A stretch of 64,000 nt of DNA from Gordonia lacunae (GTDB taxonomy: Bacteria > Actinomycetota > Actinomycetes > Mycobacteriales > Mycobacteriaceae), in NCBI RefSeq assembly GCF_002149015.1, contig NZ_NGFO01000014.1:62001-126000 (forward strand), given 5' to 3'. Positions 35,594-44,428 of this stretch are shown in pieces. The position numbers and the translations under genes are program-made. Within the stretch, counting starts at the first letter, position 1. Each line of letters opens with the position of its first letter. The notes below the pieces were generated by a model. The model made no database searches. It was not told the DNA's origin and saw only the letters and a program-made list of their open reading frames with translations.

Positions 35594-37120
35594 ATGCGAT
35601 CGAGCGACGCCACCCGCGGCGAGAACGCGGGTACCGACGAGATGGTCACCACCCGGCCGTGGGCCGCGATGCTGGCGCTCTGTGTGGGCTTCTTCATGAT
35701 CCTCGTCGACATGACGATCGTGGCCGTGGCGCAACCGCGCATCCAGGCCGATCTCGACACGAACGTCAATGGCGTCGTCTGGGTCACGAGCGCGTACCTG
35801 CTCACCTACGCGGTGCCGCTGTTGATCACCGGCCGGCTGGGCGACAAGTTCGGTCCCAAGACGATGTACCAGATCGGTCTCGCGGTCTTCACCCTGGCGA
35901 GTCTCTGGTGCGGGTTGTCGTCGTCGATCGGCGAGCTGATCGGCGCACGCGCACTGCAGGGTGTCGGCGCGGCCCTCATCACACCCCAGACGATGGCGCT
36001 GATCACGCGCATCTTCCCGGCCGAGAAGCGCGGCGCGGCAATGGGTGTGTGGGGCACCGTCGCCGGCGTGGCGACTCTCGTCGGACCGCTGCTCGGCGGT
36101 GTGCTGACCGACGCGTTCGGCTGGGAATGGATCTTCTTCGTCAACCTGCCGGTCGGCATCGTCGGTCTCGTCCTCGCCGCGATCCTCGTCCCCCGCGTCG
36201 GGACCAACGACCACCAGTTCGACTGGATAGGCGTGGCGCTGTCCGCCGTCGGTCTGACCGCGCTGGTCTTCGGCATCCAGGAGGGGGAGACCTTCGACTG
36301 GGACGCCTGGATCTGGCTGCTCATCGTCGGCGGCCTGGCGGTTCTCGTGGTCTTCATCTACTGGCAGTCCCGGATCCGCACGGAGCCCTTGGTCCCGTTG
36401 TCGCTGTTCCGCGACCGCAACTTCTCGCTGTCGACCATCGGCATCGCCTCGATGGGTTTCGCGGTGTCCGGGATGATGATCCCGCTGACCTTCTTCCTCC
36501 AGCTCGTCGGCGGGATGTCGCCGACCCAGTCGGCGGTCGTCCTGGTGCCGATGGCCGTGCTGACCGGGGTCCTGGCCCCGATCGTCGGGCGGATGGTCGA
36601 CCGCGTCCACCCGCGCACGATCGTCTCCTCGGCCTTGCTGCTGAACGCGATCGCGATCGCCTGGCTGGGCTTCGTGGCGCGTCCGGAGACCCCGGTCTGG
36701 CTGATCGTCGTCCCGCTGTGCCTGATGGGTGTGGCCTCGGCCGGCATCTGGGCTCCGCTGGCGGCGACGGCCACACGCAACCTGCCGTGGCACCAGGCCG
36801 GTGCCGGTGCGGGCGTGTACAACACCCTGCGGGTCATCGGCTCGGTGTTGGGTTCGGCGATGATCGGTGCGCTCCTGCAGACCCGGCTCGCGGCCGAGCT
36901 GCCCGGGGTCGACGCCGAGAACGCGCAGGACGGCGCGGCAGGTCAGCTACCGGAATTCCTCCGCGAGGGTTTCGCCGCCGCGATGGGACAGTCGCTGTAC
37001 CTACCCGCTGCCGCGCTGCTGATCGGCGTCGTCGCGACGTTCTTCTTCGTCCGCCCCGCGCACCAGACCGTCCCACCCCAGGTCGTCGACCCGCACGCGG
37101 TGGCCACCGACGCCCGGTAG
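35594..37120 (+). CDS. MFS multidrug exporter, DHA2 (14-TM, EmrB/QacA) type
   Basis: A 508-residue inner-membrane protein with about 14 hydrophobic helices. The first, FFMILVDMTIVAVAQPRIQADL, has the DHA2 D1-type motif. Motif A appears as GRLGDKFGPK, and GVGAALITPQTMALITRIFP with RGAAMGVWGTVAGVATLVGPLLGG is motif C. It exports drugs or hydrophobic cations in exchange for protons. The gene is divergent from the reductase-exporter operon (about 120 bp between starts), and a MFS gene also lies near kgd in M. tuberculosis (Rv1250). The substrate is unknown. A gap of 81 bp separates it from sbcD. Confidence 0.92.
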   Translation: MRSSDATRGENAGTDEMVTTRPWAAMLALCVGFFMILVDMTIVAVAQPRIQADLDTNVNGVVWVTSAYLLTYAVPLLITGRLGDKFGPKTMYQIGLAVFTLASLWCGLSSSIGELIGARALQGVGAALITPQTMALITRIFPAEKRGAAMGVWGTVAGVATLVGPLLGGVLTDAFGWEWIFFVNLPVGIVGLVLAAILVPRVGTNDHQFDWIGVALSAVGLTALVFGIQEGETFDWDAWIWLLIVGGLAVLVVFIYWQSRIRTEPLVPLSLFRDRNFSLSTIGIASMGFAVSGMMIPLTFFLQLVGGMSPTQSAVVLVPMAVLTGVLAPIVGRMVDRVHPRTIVSSALLLNAIAIAWLGFVARPETPVWLIVVPLCLMGVASAGIWAPLAATATRNLPWHQAGAGAGVYNTLRVIGSVLGSAMIGALLQTRLAAELPGVDAENAQDGAAGQLPEFLREGFAAAMGQSLYLPAAALLIGVVATFFFVRPAHQTVPPQVVDPHAVATDAR

Positions 37121-37201
37121 CCGAACCGCCGTCCCGGGGTCCCGGGCGCGGGAGAGCGCGCGTCCCACGATCTGTCGGGACCCGACCGTAAGGTTGCGCC
37201 C

Positions 37202-38392
37202 ATGCGGATCGTGCACACCTCCGACTGGCACCTGGGCCGGACGTTCCACGGGGTCGAGCTGCTCGCCGACCAGCGCCGCGCGCTGACCCACCTGGCCGAG
37301 CTTGTCGCGGCGGAGTCGGCCGACGCCGTGATCGTCGCCGGGGATGTCTACGACCGGTCGGTTCCGTCCGCGGACGCGGTCCGGGTGTACGACGAGGGCC
37401 TGGCCGAGATCGCCGCTGCGGGAGCGCAGATCGTCGTCACCTCGGGCAATCACGATTCGCCCACCCGGCTCGGCGCCGGGTCCGGGTTCGCGGCCGCCGG
37501 CGGCCTGCACCTGCGGACGTCGATCGCCGACATCGACCGTCCGGTCGTGCTCTCCGACGCCCACGGCGACGTCGCGATCTACGGCATCCCGTATCTCGAA
37601 CCCGACACCGCGCGCCGCCACCTGGGGGTCGAGTCGGTCGGCGGCCACACCGCCGTGCTCGGCGCCGCCATGACGCGGGTCCGCACCGACCTCGCCGCGC
37701 GCCGGACCCGATCCGTGGTGGTGGCGCACGCCTTCGTCAGCGGGGCCGCCGCCTCCGGATCGGAGCGCTCGATCAGCGTCGGCGGTGTCGAAACCGTTCC
37801 CGCCGAGACGTTCTCGGGGGCAGACTACGTCGCACTCGGTCATCTGCACTCGCCGCAGCGCGTCACCGACACCGTCCGCTACAGCGGGTCGTTGCTGCCG
37901 TACTCGTTCGGCGAGCGAACCCATCGCAAGGCGGCCCTGGTGATCGACCTCGACGCCGACGGCGTCAGCGCGGTCCGTGCGCACGAGCTGCCCGTCGTTC
38001 GCGAATTGAGCTCGCTCACCGGCGTTCTCGGCGATCTGCTGACCGATGAGCAGTATGATGCGGCGCAGGACCACTACGTCGAGGTGACGCTGACCGACCC
38101 GGTCCGCCCCACCGATGCCATGCGACGCCTGCGTGAGCGCTTCCCGTTCGCCGTCCACGTGCAGTGGGAGCGTCCGCATTCCGGCTCCGGGGTCGACTAT
38201 CGGTCCCGTGTGCGCGGACGGACCGATGCCGAGATCGTCGCCTCGTTCATCGCCGACGTGCGCGATGAACCGACGAAGGGAGAGCGGGTGCTCCTCGAGC
38301 GCGCGCTCCGCGCCGTGGTCGGCGAGCCCGAATCCGACGCCGCCGAACTGACCCTGTTCGACATCGAGGCGATCGTCGCGGAGTCCGCATGA
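37202..38392 (+). CDS. sbcD: Exonuclease SbcD (Mre11-like subunit)
   Basis: A 396-residue metal-dependent nuclease. Phosphoesterase motifs are HTSDWHLGR (residues about 5-13), VIVAGDVYDRS, TSGNHDSPTRL, VVAHAFVSG and LGHLHSPQR. With SbcC it opens DNA hairpins and degrades double-stranded ends, and it protects against palindromes and DNA-protein blocks. ATG 37202 begins the canonical MRIVHTSDWH. The stop overlaps the sbcC ATG (ATGA), giving a coupled two-gene operon as in most bacteria. Confidence 0.95.
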   Translation: MRIVHTSDWHLGRTFHGVELLADQRRALTHLAELVAAESADAVIVAGDVYDRSVPSADAVRVYDEGLAEIAAAGAQIVVTSGNHDSPTRLGAGSGFAAAGGLHLRTSIADIDRPVVLSDAHGDVAIYGIPYLEPDTARRHLGVESVGGHTAVLGAAMTRVRTDLAARRTRSVVVAHAFVSGAAASGSERSISVGGVETVPAETFSGADYVALGHLHSPQRVTDTVRYSGSLLPYSFGERTHRKAALVIDLDADGVSAVRAHELPVVRELSSLTGVLGDLLTDEQYDAAQDHYVEVTLTDPVRPTDAMRRLRERFPFAVHVQWERPHSGSGVDYRSRVRGRTDAEIVASFIADVRDEPTKGERVLLERALRAVVGEPESDAAELTLFDIEAIVAESA

Positions 38393-41373
38393 GGTTGCAC
38401 CGATTGCGCATCCGCGCGTTCGGTCCGTTCGCCGAGGAGATGACCGTCGACTTCGACGACCTCGGCGGCGACGGACTGTTCCTCTTGCACGGGCAGACCG
38501 GCGCGGGTAAGACGACGGTGCTCGATGCCGTCGCCTTCGCGTTGTTCGGGCGGGTTCCCGGCGTTCGCGACGTCAACCGGCGGCTGCATTCGGACCACGC
38601 GGCGGCCGAGGAGATCCCGGAGGTCGAGCTCGAGGCGACCATCGCATCCCGCCGTCTGCGGATCACGCGGTCGCCCGAGCACGAGCGACCCAAGAAGCGC
38701 GGGGACGGTACGCGCAAGGTCAACGCCAGGGCGACGCTGATGTGGATGGACGGGTCAGGTCCCGACCTCACCCGTATCCCTGAGATCGGTGACGCGGTGG
38801 TCCGGTTGCTCGGGATGAGTGCCGACCAGTTCTTCCAGGTGGTGCTGCTGCCCCAGGGCGACTTTGCACGGTTCCTGCGCGCGCACTCCGATGAGCGGGA
38901 AGCGTTGCTGGAGCGGTTGTTCGACACCGAGCGTTTCGGTGACCTCGAGGAGTGGCTGCGCGAGCGAGCACGAGAGAGTGCGGCGAGGCTGACCGAGCAG
39001 ACCGCGGTGCTCGACCGGATCGCGGGCCAGATCGTGGCGGTCGGCGGTGCCGAACCGGCCGCCGAGCCCGACTTCGAGTGGGCGCACGAATGTCTGGAGC
39101 GTTCGCGGGCGGCCGCAGAGCGCACCCTCGCAGAATCCGGTGCGGCGCAGGCTGCGGCGGACCAGGCGCAGGCCGCATACGAGGGCGGGAGCCGGGTCGC
39201 CGAGCTGCGACGCCGGGGGCGTGCGGCCACCGAGCGTCTCGCCCGGCTCGCCGAGGGGGAGCAGTCCCTGGCGGCTGCGGCGCACGCTCGCCGGCTCGCG
39301 CTGCGGGCGGCGCCGATCGTGCCGCTCGCCGACGACTCCGACCGGGTGGCGCGCGAACTCTCGGCCGCCGAACAGGCCGTGACCGCTGCGCGTGCCGAAC
39401 TGTGCCGGCTGCCCGAGGGCGAGATCCTGTGTGCCGTCGAGCCGGACGAGGACCTCGACACGCGCCTGGACGCGGCGATCGACCGCTGGACCGAGGAATC
39501 GGGTCGATGGGAACCACTCGCCCAGCGGGTCGCGCAGCGGCCGGCGCTGGTCGCCGAGATCGACGCGCTCGACACGGCCCTCGCCGAGGCCGACCGCCGG
39601 GTCGCCAAGACGCGGGAGTCGCTCGAGAGCGCACCGGGTCGGCGTGCCGAGGCTGCCGACGCGCTCCAGACGGCCGGCGACCTACGCGTGCAGGCCCCGA
39701 AGCTGCGGGCCGAGCGTGACGGACTCCGGCGGGTCCGCGACGCGCTGACCGACCGGGCCGAGGTCCTCGTGCGGTTCGCCGCCGCGGAAAAGGACCTTCT
39801 CGACGCACGCGATGCACATGCCGCCGCCCGGGAGCGGGTGCTCGACGCCCGGGAGCGTCGCCTCGCCGGGATGGCGGTGGAACTGGCTGGCGAGCTCGTC
39901 GACGGAGAGCCGTGCGTCGTGTGCGGTTCGGTTGCGCACCCGAAGCCGGCCACGGACGTCGCCGACTCGGTCGAGACGGTCACCGACGAAGAGGAGGCGG
40001 CCGCGGCCGAGGAGCGGGCGAGTGCGATCAAGGCCATCGCACAATCCGCAGTGGCCGCGCTCGGCGAACGCCGCGCGCATCTCGACGCCGTCATCGACGG
40101 TGCCGACGCCGCGACCGTCGATGCCGACCTCACCCGCGTGAGTGCCGAACTCGCGGCGGCGGAGCGTGCCGCTTCTCGTGTGCCCGCACTGCAGAAGGCC
40201 GTCGACCGGATCGACGCCGAGGTCGACGCGTGGCGCACCGTCATCGCCGACACCGAGGCGGGCCAGTCGGCGCGTCGCGAGCGCGTGAACTCGTTGCGCG
40301 AGAACCTCACCGAGCTCGATGCGGCAGTCCGCGAAGCGACCGGTGGGCGCGGCGGGGTCGCCGAGCGGCGCCGTGAACTCGCCGACCTGGTCCGCCGTGC
40401 ACGTCGGTTGCGCGACGCCCGCCAGGAGGTCGCGCGGACACGGGATCGGGTCGCCGAGGCGACCGACCGGCTGTCCGCGGCCTGCGCCGACGCCGGATTC
40501 GACGATCTCGCCGCGGTCCGGGCGGCGTTCGCCCCGGACACCCGCATCGCCGCGTGGGACACGATGCTGCAGGAGGCGGCGAGTCTACGCGCCGCCGCGG
40601 AGGAGACCCTCGCCGACGAGGACGTGCGGGCTGCGATGTCGGCTCCCGAGCCGGACCTGGAACGGCTCGTCGTCGATCGTGACGCCGCTCGAGGCCGCCT
40701 CGACACCGCGTCGAAGGAACATGCCGTGGCCGGTCGGCAGGCGGCGGGCCTCGAGGAGTACGTCACCCAGTTCTGGGCCGCGCTCGACGCCCTGGCGCCG
40801 ATGCAGGACCGGCACGCCGAACTGCAGGGACTGGCCGAACTCGTCAGTGGCCGAGGTCAGAATGCGCGCCGGATGTCGTTGCGGTCGTACGTGCTGGCCG
40901 CGCGCCTCGACGAAGTGCTCGTTGCGGCGTCCGGTCGTCTCCGCGAGATGTCCTCGGGTCGTTACGAGTTCGTGCACACCGACGCGGCGGGTGTCCGGGG
41001 CCGGCGCGGTGGCCTGGGTATCGAGGTCCGCGACGAGTACACCGGGGCGCTCCGTCCGACGACGACGCTCTCCGGTGGGGAGACCTTCTTCGCATCGCTC
41101 GCTCTCGCACTCGGACTCGCCGACGTCGTCTCCGCGGAGTCGGGCGGACGCGTCCTCGACACCATCTTCATCGACGAGGGATTCGGCACCCTCGACCCCG
41201 AGGCACTCGACCTGGTGATGGGTGTCCTCGACGACCTCCGGACCGGTGGGCGTGTCGTCGGCGTGGTCAGTCACGTCGACGAACTCCGGGCACGAATCCC
41301 CGCCCAGCTGCACGTCCTGCGCGGTGAGCACGGGTCGTCGGTGCGGGTGCAGAGCCCGCTCGGCGTGTCGTGA
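38389..41373 (+). CDS. sbcC: Exonuclease SbcC (Rad50-like SMC ATPase)
   Basis: A 994-residue SMC-type ATPase. Walker A is GQTGAGKTTVLDAVAFALFG (residues 32-51). Two long coiled-coil arms rich in Ala, Glu and Arg meet at the zinc hook CVVCGS (about residue 509). The C-terminal signature is TLSGGETFFASLALALGLAD and Walker B is DTIFIDEGFGTLD. It drives the SbcD nuclease and tethers DNA ends through the hook. The length and domain order are normal for actinobacteria. It ends 56 bp before tRNA-Arg. Confidence 0.95.
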   Translation: MRLHRLRIRAFGPFAEEMTVDFDDLGGDGLFLLHGQTGAGKTTVLDAVAFALFGRVPGVRDVNRRLHSDHAAAEEIPEVELEATIASRRLRITRSPEHERPKKRGDGTRKVNARATLMWMDGSGPDLTRIPEIGDAVVRLLGMSADQFFQVVLLPQGDFARFLRAHSDEREALLERLFDTERFGDLEEWLRERARESAARLTEQTAVLDRIAGQIVAVGGAEPAAEPDFEWAHECLERSRAAAERTLAESGAAQAAADQAQAAYEGGSRVAELRRRGRAATERLARLAEGEQSLAAAAHARRLALRAAPIVPLADDSDRVARELSAAEQAVTAARAELCRLPEGEILCAVEPDEDLDTRLDAAIDRWTEESGRWEPLAQRVAQRPALVAEIDALDTALAEADRRVAKTRESLESAPGRRAEAADALQTAGDLRVQAPKLRAERDGLRRVRDALTDRAEVLVRFAAAEKDLLDARDAHAAARERVLDARERRLAGMAVELAGELVDGEPCVVCGSVAHPKPATDVADSVETVTDEEEAAAAEERASAIKAIAQSAVAALGERRAHLDAVIDGADAATVDADLTRVSAELAAAERAASRVPALQKAVDRIDAEVDAWRTVIADTEAGQSARRERVNSLRENLTELDAAVREATGGRGGVAERRRELADLVRRARRLRDARQEVARTRDRVAEATDRLSAACADAGFDDLAAVRAAFAPDTRIAAWDTMLQEAASLRAAAEETLADEDVRAAMSAPEPDLERLVVDRDAARGRLDTASKEHAVAGRQAAGLEEYVTQFWAALDALAPMQDRHAELQGLAELVSGRGQNARRMSLRSYVLAARLDEVLVAASGRLREMSSGRYEFVHTDAAGVRGRRGGLGIEVRDEYTGALRPTTTLSGGETFFASLALALGLADVVSAESGGRVLDTIFIDEGFGTLDPEALDLVMGVLDDLRTGGRVVGVVSHVDELRARIPAQLHVLRGEHGSSVRVQSPLGVS

Positions 41374-41429
41374 GCTGCCCGATTGGGTCGCCGGTGGAAC
41401 AGTGCGCTAGGCTGAGTCCCGCCCGATGA

Positions 41430-41505
41430 GCCCCCGTAGCTCAGGGGATAGAGCGTCTGCCTCCGGAGCAGAAGGCCGCAGGTTCGAATCCTGCCGGGGG
41501 CACCA
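41430..41505 (+). tRNA. tRNA-Arg (anticodon CCG)
   Basis: The full cloverleaf can be drawn: acceptor arms GCCCCCG and CGGGGGC, D-stem GCTC/GAGC, anticodon stem TCTGC/GCAGA around loop CTCCGGA with anticodon CCG, and T-arm GCAGG-TTCGAAT-CCTGC. CCA is encoded at 41503-41505. It reads the codon CGG, which is common in this GC-rich genome. Confidence 0.97.
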
Positions 41506-41510
41506 TTGCC

Positions 41511-41581
41511 GCAGAAGCGCCACTTAAGATCAGAAAGCGCCGGTGAGAACCGGAGCAACTGGCCGCAAGTGGCGCTTCTGC
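41511..41581. repeat. Long perfect inverted repeat with internal GNRA hairpin directly after tRNA-Arg
   Basis: GCAGAAGCGCCACTT (41511-41525) is repeated as its exact reverse complement at 41567-41581, a 15-bp stem. Inside the 41-nt loop CCGGT-GAGA-ACCGG (41540-41553) forms a second hairpin with a GNRA-type tetraloop. It starts 5 bp after the tRNA CCA. No T-run follows. It may be a tRNA processing or termination element, a small structured RNA, or the remnant of an element at the tRNA 3' end. Confidence 0.75.
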
Positions 41582-41625
41582 TTTCGCCGGGGTGGTCGAC
41601 TATTGCTGAACACCCGACGAGCAAC

Positions 41626-41994
41626 TCACAGATACGGCTCGGTGAGCATCTCCAGCATCTGCCCGGACGGGTCCTTGAAGTACACCCGCCGGCCCTCCTC
41701 GGTCGAGATCTCGCCGGGGCGTCGCATCTGCGGATCGGCCCAGTGGTCGACGCCCCGACGACACAGGGCGTCGTACCCGCGATCGAAGTCGGCGTCGTCC
41801 ATGAGGAAGGCCATGTGCACCGGCTCGGCGACCGGTGCCGGTGCGAACTGCAACAGCGTGTCGTCGTCGAGGAGGATGTTGACGAACGGGCCCCAACCGG
41901 GAGCCGGCCGAGCACCGAGTACGTCGAGGTAGAAGTCGGCGGATCGCCGCGGATCGTGTGCGCCGATGATGATGTGATTGAAACTGACTGACAT
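41626..41994 (-). CDS. VOC (glyoxalase/bleomycin-resistance/dioxygenase) superfamily protein
   Basis: A 122-residue protein with two beta-alpha-beta-beta-beta modules. FNHIIIGAHDPRRSADFYLDVLG at the N-terminus gives a metal-ligand His in the first strand. HMAFLMDDADFDRGYDAL opens the second module and RVYFKDPSGQMLEMLTEPY closes it with a conserved Glu. The fold is certain; the reaction is not. ATG 41994 is preferred because it starts at the domain boundary. It is divergent from an esterase gene. Confidence 0.85.
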   Translation of the reverse strand: MSVSFNHIIIGAHDPRRSADFYLDVLGARPAPGWGPFVNILLDDDTLLQFAPAPVAEPVHMAFLMDDADFDRGYDALCRRGVDHWADPQMRRPGEISTEEGRRVYFKDPSGQMLEMLTEPYL

Positions 41995-42126
41995 GACGAA
42001 GCTTTCGTCCCGGCGCCTCCATGCCTGACGCGGTCCGCCACCGGCACGCGACGCTGGGGCAGAGCTTGCCACAGTCTCATCGAATCGCCACGATCTCCGC
42101 ACACAGGTGGGCGTCGTCCGAATAGT

Positions 42127-43026
42127 GTGCAACGTGTGCTGAACCGCTGGAGACAACGTGACGACTTCGCACCGGATCTGCGCACGATCGCACTGATCGC
42201 GCCGGGGCAACTCGTGTCACGTCGGACGCTCCCCGTCGTCCGACGGCTCTACCGCGTGCGCAATGGACGCGCGCCGGTCACCACCGCGACCACACCGAGC
42301 GGTGTCGAGGTGCGTGTGTTCCGGCCGGCGCACTCTTCGGGACACTTGCCCGCGCTCTTGTGGATTCACGGCGGTGGTTACGTCATCGGCAGTGCGGCCC
42401 AGGACGACAGATGGGCGCGGGCCATGGCGGAACGCGTCGGCATCGAGGTGGTGACCGTGGATTACCGCTTGGCCCCGGAACATCCGTATCCGGCGGCGAT
42501 CGAGGACTGCCTCGACGCGCTGCGCTGGATGACCGACCAGGCGGACATCGACCCGACCCGGATCGCGATAGGCGGCAACAGTGCCGGCGGGGGACTCGCA
42601 GCGGCGCTGGCCTTTCGGGCACGCGACGAAGGGGTGGGGCTCCGGCTGCAGCTGTTGACCTACCCCATGCTCGACGACCGCACGCGCGAGCCCGATCCGC
42701 ACCATCGCCTCTGGAACGCCTCGGCCAACGTCTTCGGATGGTCCAGTTATCTGGGCGGCGCCGACGCCCAGGAGGCGGTCCCGGCGCGCCGTGCCGACCT
42801 CGCCGGGTTGCCGCCCGCGTGGATCGGGGTCGGCACCCTCGACCTGTTCGCCACCGAGGACCGCGGCTACGCCGACCGCCTTCGCGCGGCGGGGGTCGAG
42901 TGCCAGGTCGACGAGGTGCCCGGCGCATTTCACGGATTCGACATCGTCGCGCCCCGAACATCGATCGCACAGGACTTCTTCGCCAGGCAGTGCGACGCCG
43001 TCCGACGCGCGCTCGCGCACGACTGA
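42127..43026 (+). CDS. Alpha/beta hydrolase, HSL-type esterase/lipase
   Basis: A 299-residue esterase. The oxyanion-hole motif HGGGYVIGS (about residue 80), YRLAPEHPYPAAIEDC, the nucleophile motif GGNSAGGGLA (serine near residue 151), an acidic residue in GTLDLF and HGFD with the catalytic histidine make up the hormone-sensitive-lipase family pattern. It probably hydrolyses short or medium acyl esters in the cytoplasm. The start is a GTG at 42127; GTG 42136 is a close alternative. It converges with the small methyltransferase, 12 bp away. Confidence 0.88.
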   Translation: MQRVLNRWRQRDDFAPDLRTIALIAPGQLVSRRTLPVVRRLYRVRNGRAPVTTATTPSGVEVRVFRPAHSSGHLPALLWIHGGGYVIGSAAQDDRWARAMAERVGIEVVTVDYRLAPEHPYPAAIEDCLDALRWMTDQADIDPTRIAIGGNSAGGGLAAALAFRARDEGVGLRLQLLTYPMLDDRTREPDPHHRLWNASANVFGWSSYLGGADAQEAVPARRADLAGLPPAWIGVGTLDLFATEDRGYADRLRAAGVECQVDEVPGAFHGFDIVAPRTSIAQDFFARQCDAVRRALAHD

Positions 43027-43038
43027 CCGCACGCGATA

Positions 43039-43470
43039 TCAGTGATCTGTCGGTAATTCGATACGTCGCAACGGATCACCGCCGTCGACCAACAACACTC
43101 CGCCCGGACGCAGCGCCCGCGTGACGGCGCGCACGGCCGCGTCGTAGAGACCGGGGTGTCGCCCGTCGAGGGCACCGACCCGCAGCGCGAACGCCACGTC
43201 GAACGGCACACGCTCGCCGAGTTCGAACTCCTCGACCGCGCTGCAGTCGAAGTCGAGCCGGTGCGAGCCGATCCCGTCGGCGTCAGCCGCCCGACGGGCG
43301 GCGCTCACCGCCCGTGACGAGCGGTCGACGCCCAGCACGAAGCCGTCGGGTCCCACGCGTCGAGCCACCTCGCGCGCGGCCGCGCCCGGCCCGCAGCCGA
43401 TCTCGAGCACGCGCAGACCGGGCCGAAGCCCGAGTGCGTCGACCGCGGCGGCCAGACGTCGCGAGAGCAT
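43039..43470 (-). CDS. Small class I SAM-dependent methyltransferase
   Basis: A 143-residue protein that is essentially one Rossmann domain. VLEIGCGPGAAAREVARR is the SAM-binding loop, VLGVDRSSRAVSAARR motif II, and LRPGGVLLVDGG motif IV/V. It is shorter than most methyltransferases. A TGA lies in frame just upstream of the ATG, so the N-terminus cannot extend. It is 12 bp behind the DUF305 gene on the same strand, suggesting co-transcription. The substrate is unknown. Confidence 0.78.
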   Translation of the reverse strand: MLSRRLAAAVDALGLRPGLRVLEIGCGPGAAAREVARRVGPDGFVLGVDRSSRAVSAARRAADADGIGSHRLDFDCSAVEEFELGERVPFDVAFALRVGALDGRHPGLYDAAVRAVTRALRPGGVLLVDGGDPLRRIELPTDH

Positions 43471-43482
43471 GTGTTCGAGCGG

Positions 43483-44352
43483 TCAGTTCATCGGAAGCGG
43501 TTGGGCGCCACGCAGTGCCAGCATCTGGGTGATGATCGCGATTTCCTTGTCCTGGGTTCGCTTCATGCTCGACGCCAGGTCGCGGACATAGTCCTGGTCG
43601 ACGTTGGCCGGGTCGGCGGCGTACTCCATCATGTGCAGACCGCCCTCGTGGTGGCGCAGCATCAGCTGTAGGAACCTGACGTCGACCTCGGGACCCCGCA
43701 TCGCGCGGAACTGTTCCATCTCCGTCGACGTCGCCATACCCGGCATCGCGGGCTGTTCTGCAGCAGAGTCCGCGCCACCTGCTGCGGGCGCTTCGGACGC
43801 CGGCATCGACATGTCACCGTGGTCCATGCTGCTGTGGTCGCCGTCCCCGTGGTCCATGTCCCCGTGATCATGACCGCCGTCGGTGTGATCCGCGGGATCC
43901 GAATGGTCATGTCCGGTGTCCGAACCCGGGTGGCCCATCCACGCCATGGTCGCGCCGGGATTGGTGACGGGCTGCCCCCAGCGCGACAGCCACGACTGCA
44001 TCTGGCCGATCTCGTTGCTCTGGGCGGTGAGGATGTCGAACGCCATGCTCCGCACCTCGGGGTCGGTGCCGTGTTCGAGTTCGATCGCCGCCAGTTCCAC
44101 ACCCTGCTCGTGATGACGGGTCATGTCCTGGGCGAAACCGACGGCCGCCGAGTTCGCCGCGGGCGCGTCCTCACTCGTGGAGTCGTCGGCGAGGCTGGCC
44201 TGGATGAGAAGGCCGAGACCGACGCCGAAGAGCAGAAGTGCGGCACCACCCAGAGCCAGCAGGATCCGTGGGCGCGACGACGTCTCGTGCTCGGGAGCCT
44301 CGGGAGTCGTTGTCTCGTCCGGGGTGTGGGGGCGATCGCTGCTGTCGGTCAT
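43483..44352 (-). CDS. DUF305 family His-rich exported protein
   Basis: A 289-residue protein with one N-terminal membrane anchor (ILLALGGAALLLFGVGLGLLI, about residues 29-49) preceded by a polar cytoplasmic tail. The outer part carries two DUF305 helical modules with paired histidines, DMTRHHEQGVELA and LMLRHHEGGLHMM. Between them is a His/Asp-rich stretch (about residues 148-185, for example HDHGDMDHGDGDH) that should bind metal. DUF305 proteins are often linked to copper resistance or metal stress; the metal here is inference. It is next to a DUF3105 gene and likely in one operon with it and the methyltransferase. Confidence 0.85.
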   Translation of the reverse strand: MTDSSDRPHTPDETTTPEAPEHETSSRPRILLALGGAALLLFGVGLGLLIQASLADDSTSEDAPAANSAAVGFAQDMTRHHEQGVELAAIELEHGTDPEVRSMAFDILTAQSNEIGQMQSWLSRWGQPVTNPGATMAWMGHPGSDTGHDHSDPADHTDGGHDHGDMDHGDGDHSSMDHGDMSMPASEAPAAGGADSAAEQPAMPGMATSTEMEQFRAMRGPEVDVRFLQLMLRHHEGGLHMMEYAADPANVDQDYVRDLASSMKRTQDKEIAIITQMLALRGAQPLPMN

Positions 44353-44428
44353 CGCTGGGTCCTCGTCGTCTCATCGGGCCATCGGACCCGGGAAAGTTGC
44401 CTGGACTGCCGTTCGGGTGTGAACCGCG

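Noticed and set aside
38247-40766. Minus-strand 839-residue open frame opposite sbcC
   Set aside because: Ser/Arg/Ala-only composition antisense to the SbcC coiled coil; no domain.
41271-42185. Minus-strand open frame across tRNA-Arg with the peptide GRIRTCGLLLRRQTLYPLSY
   Set aside because: This peptide is the translated antisense of tRNA-Arg, a well-known false gene call.
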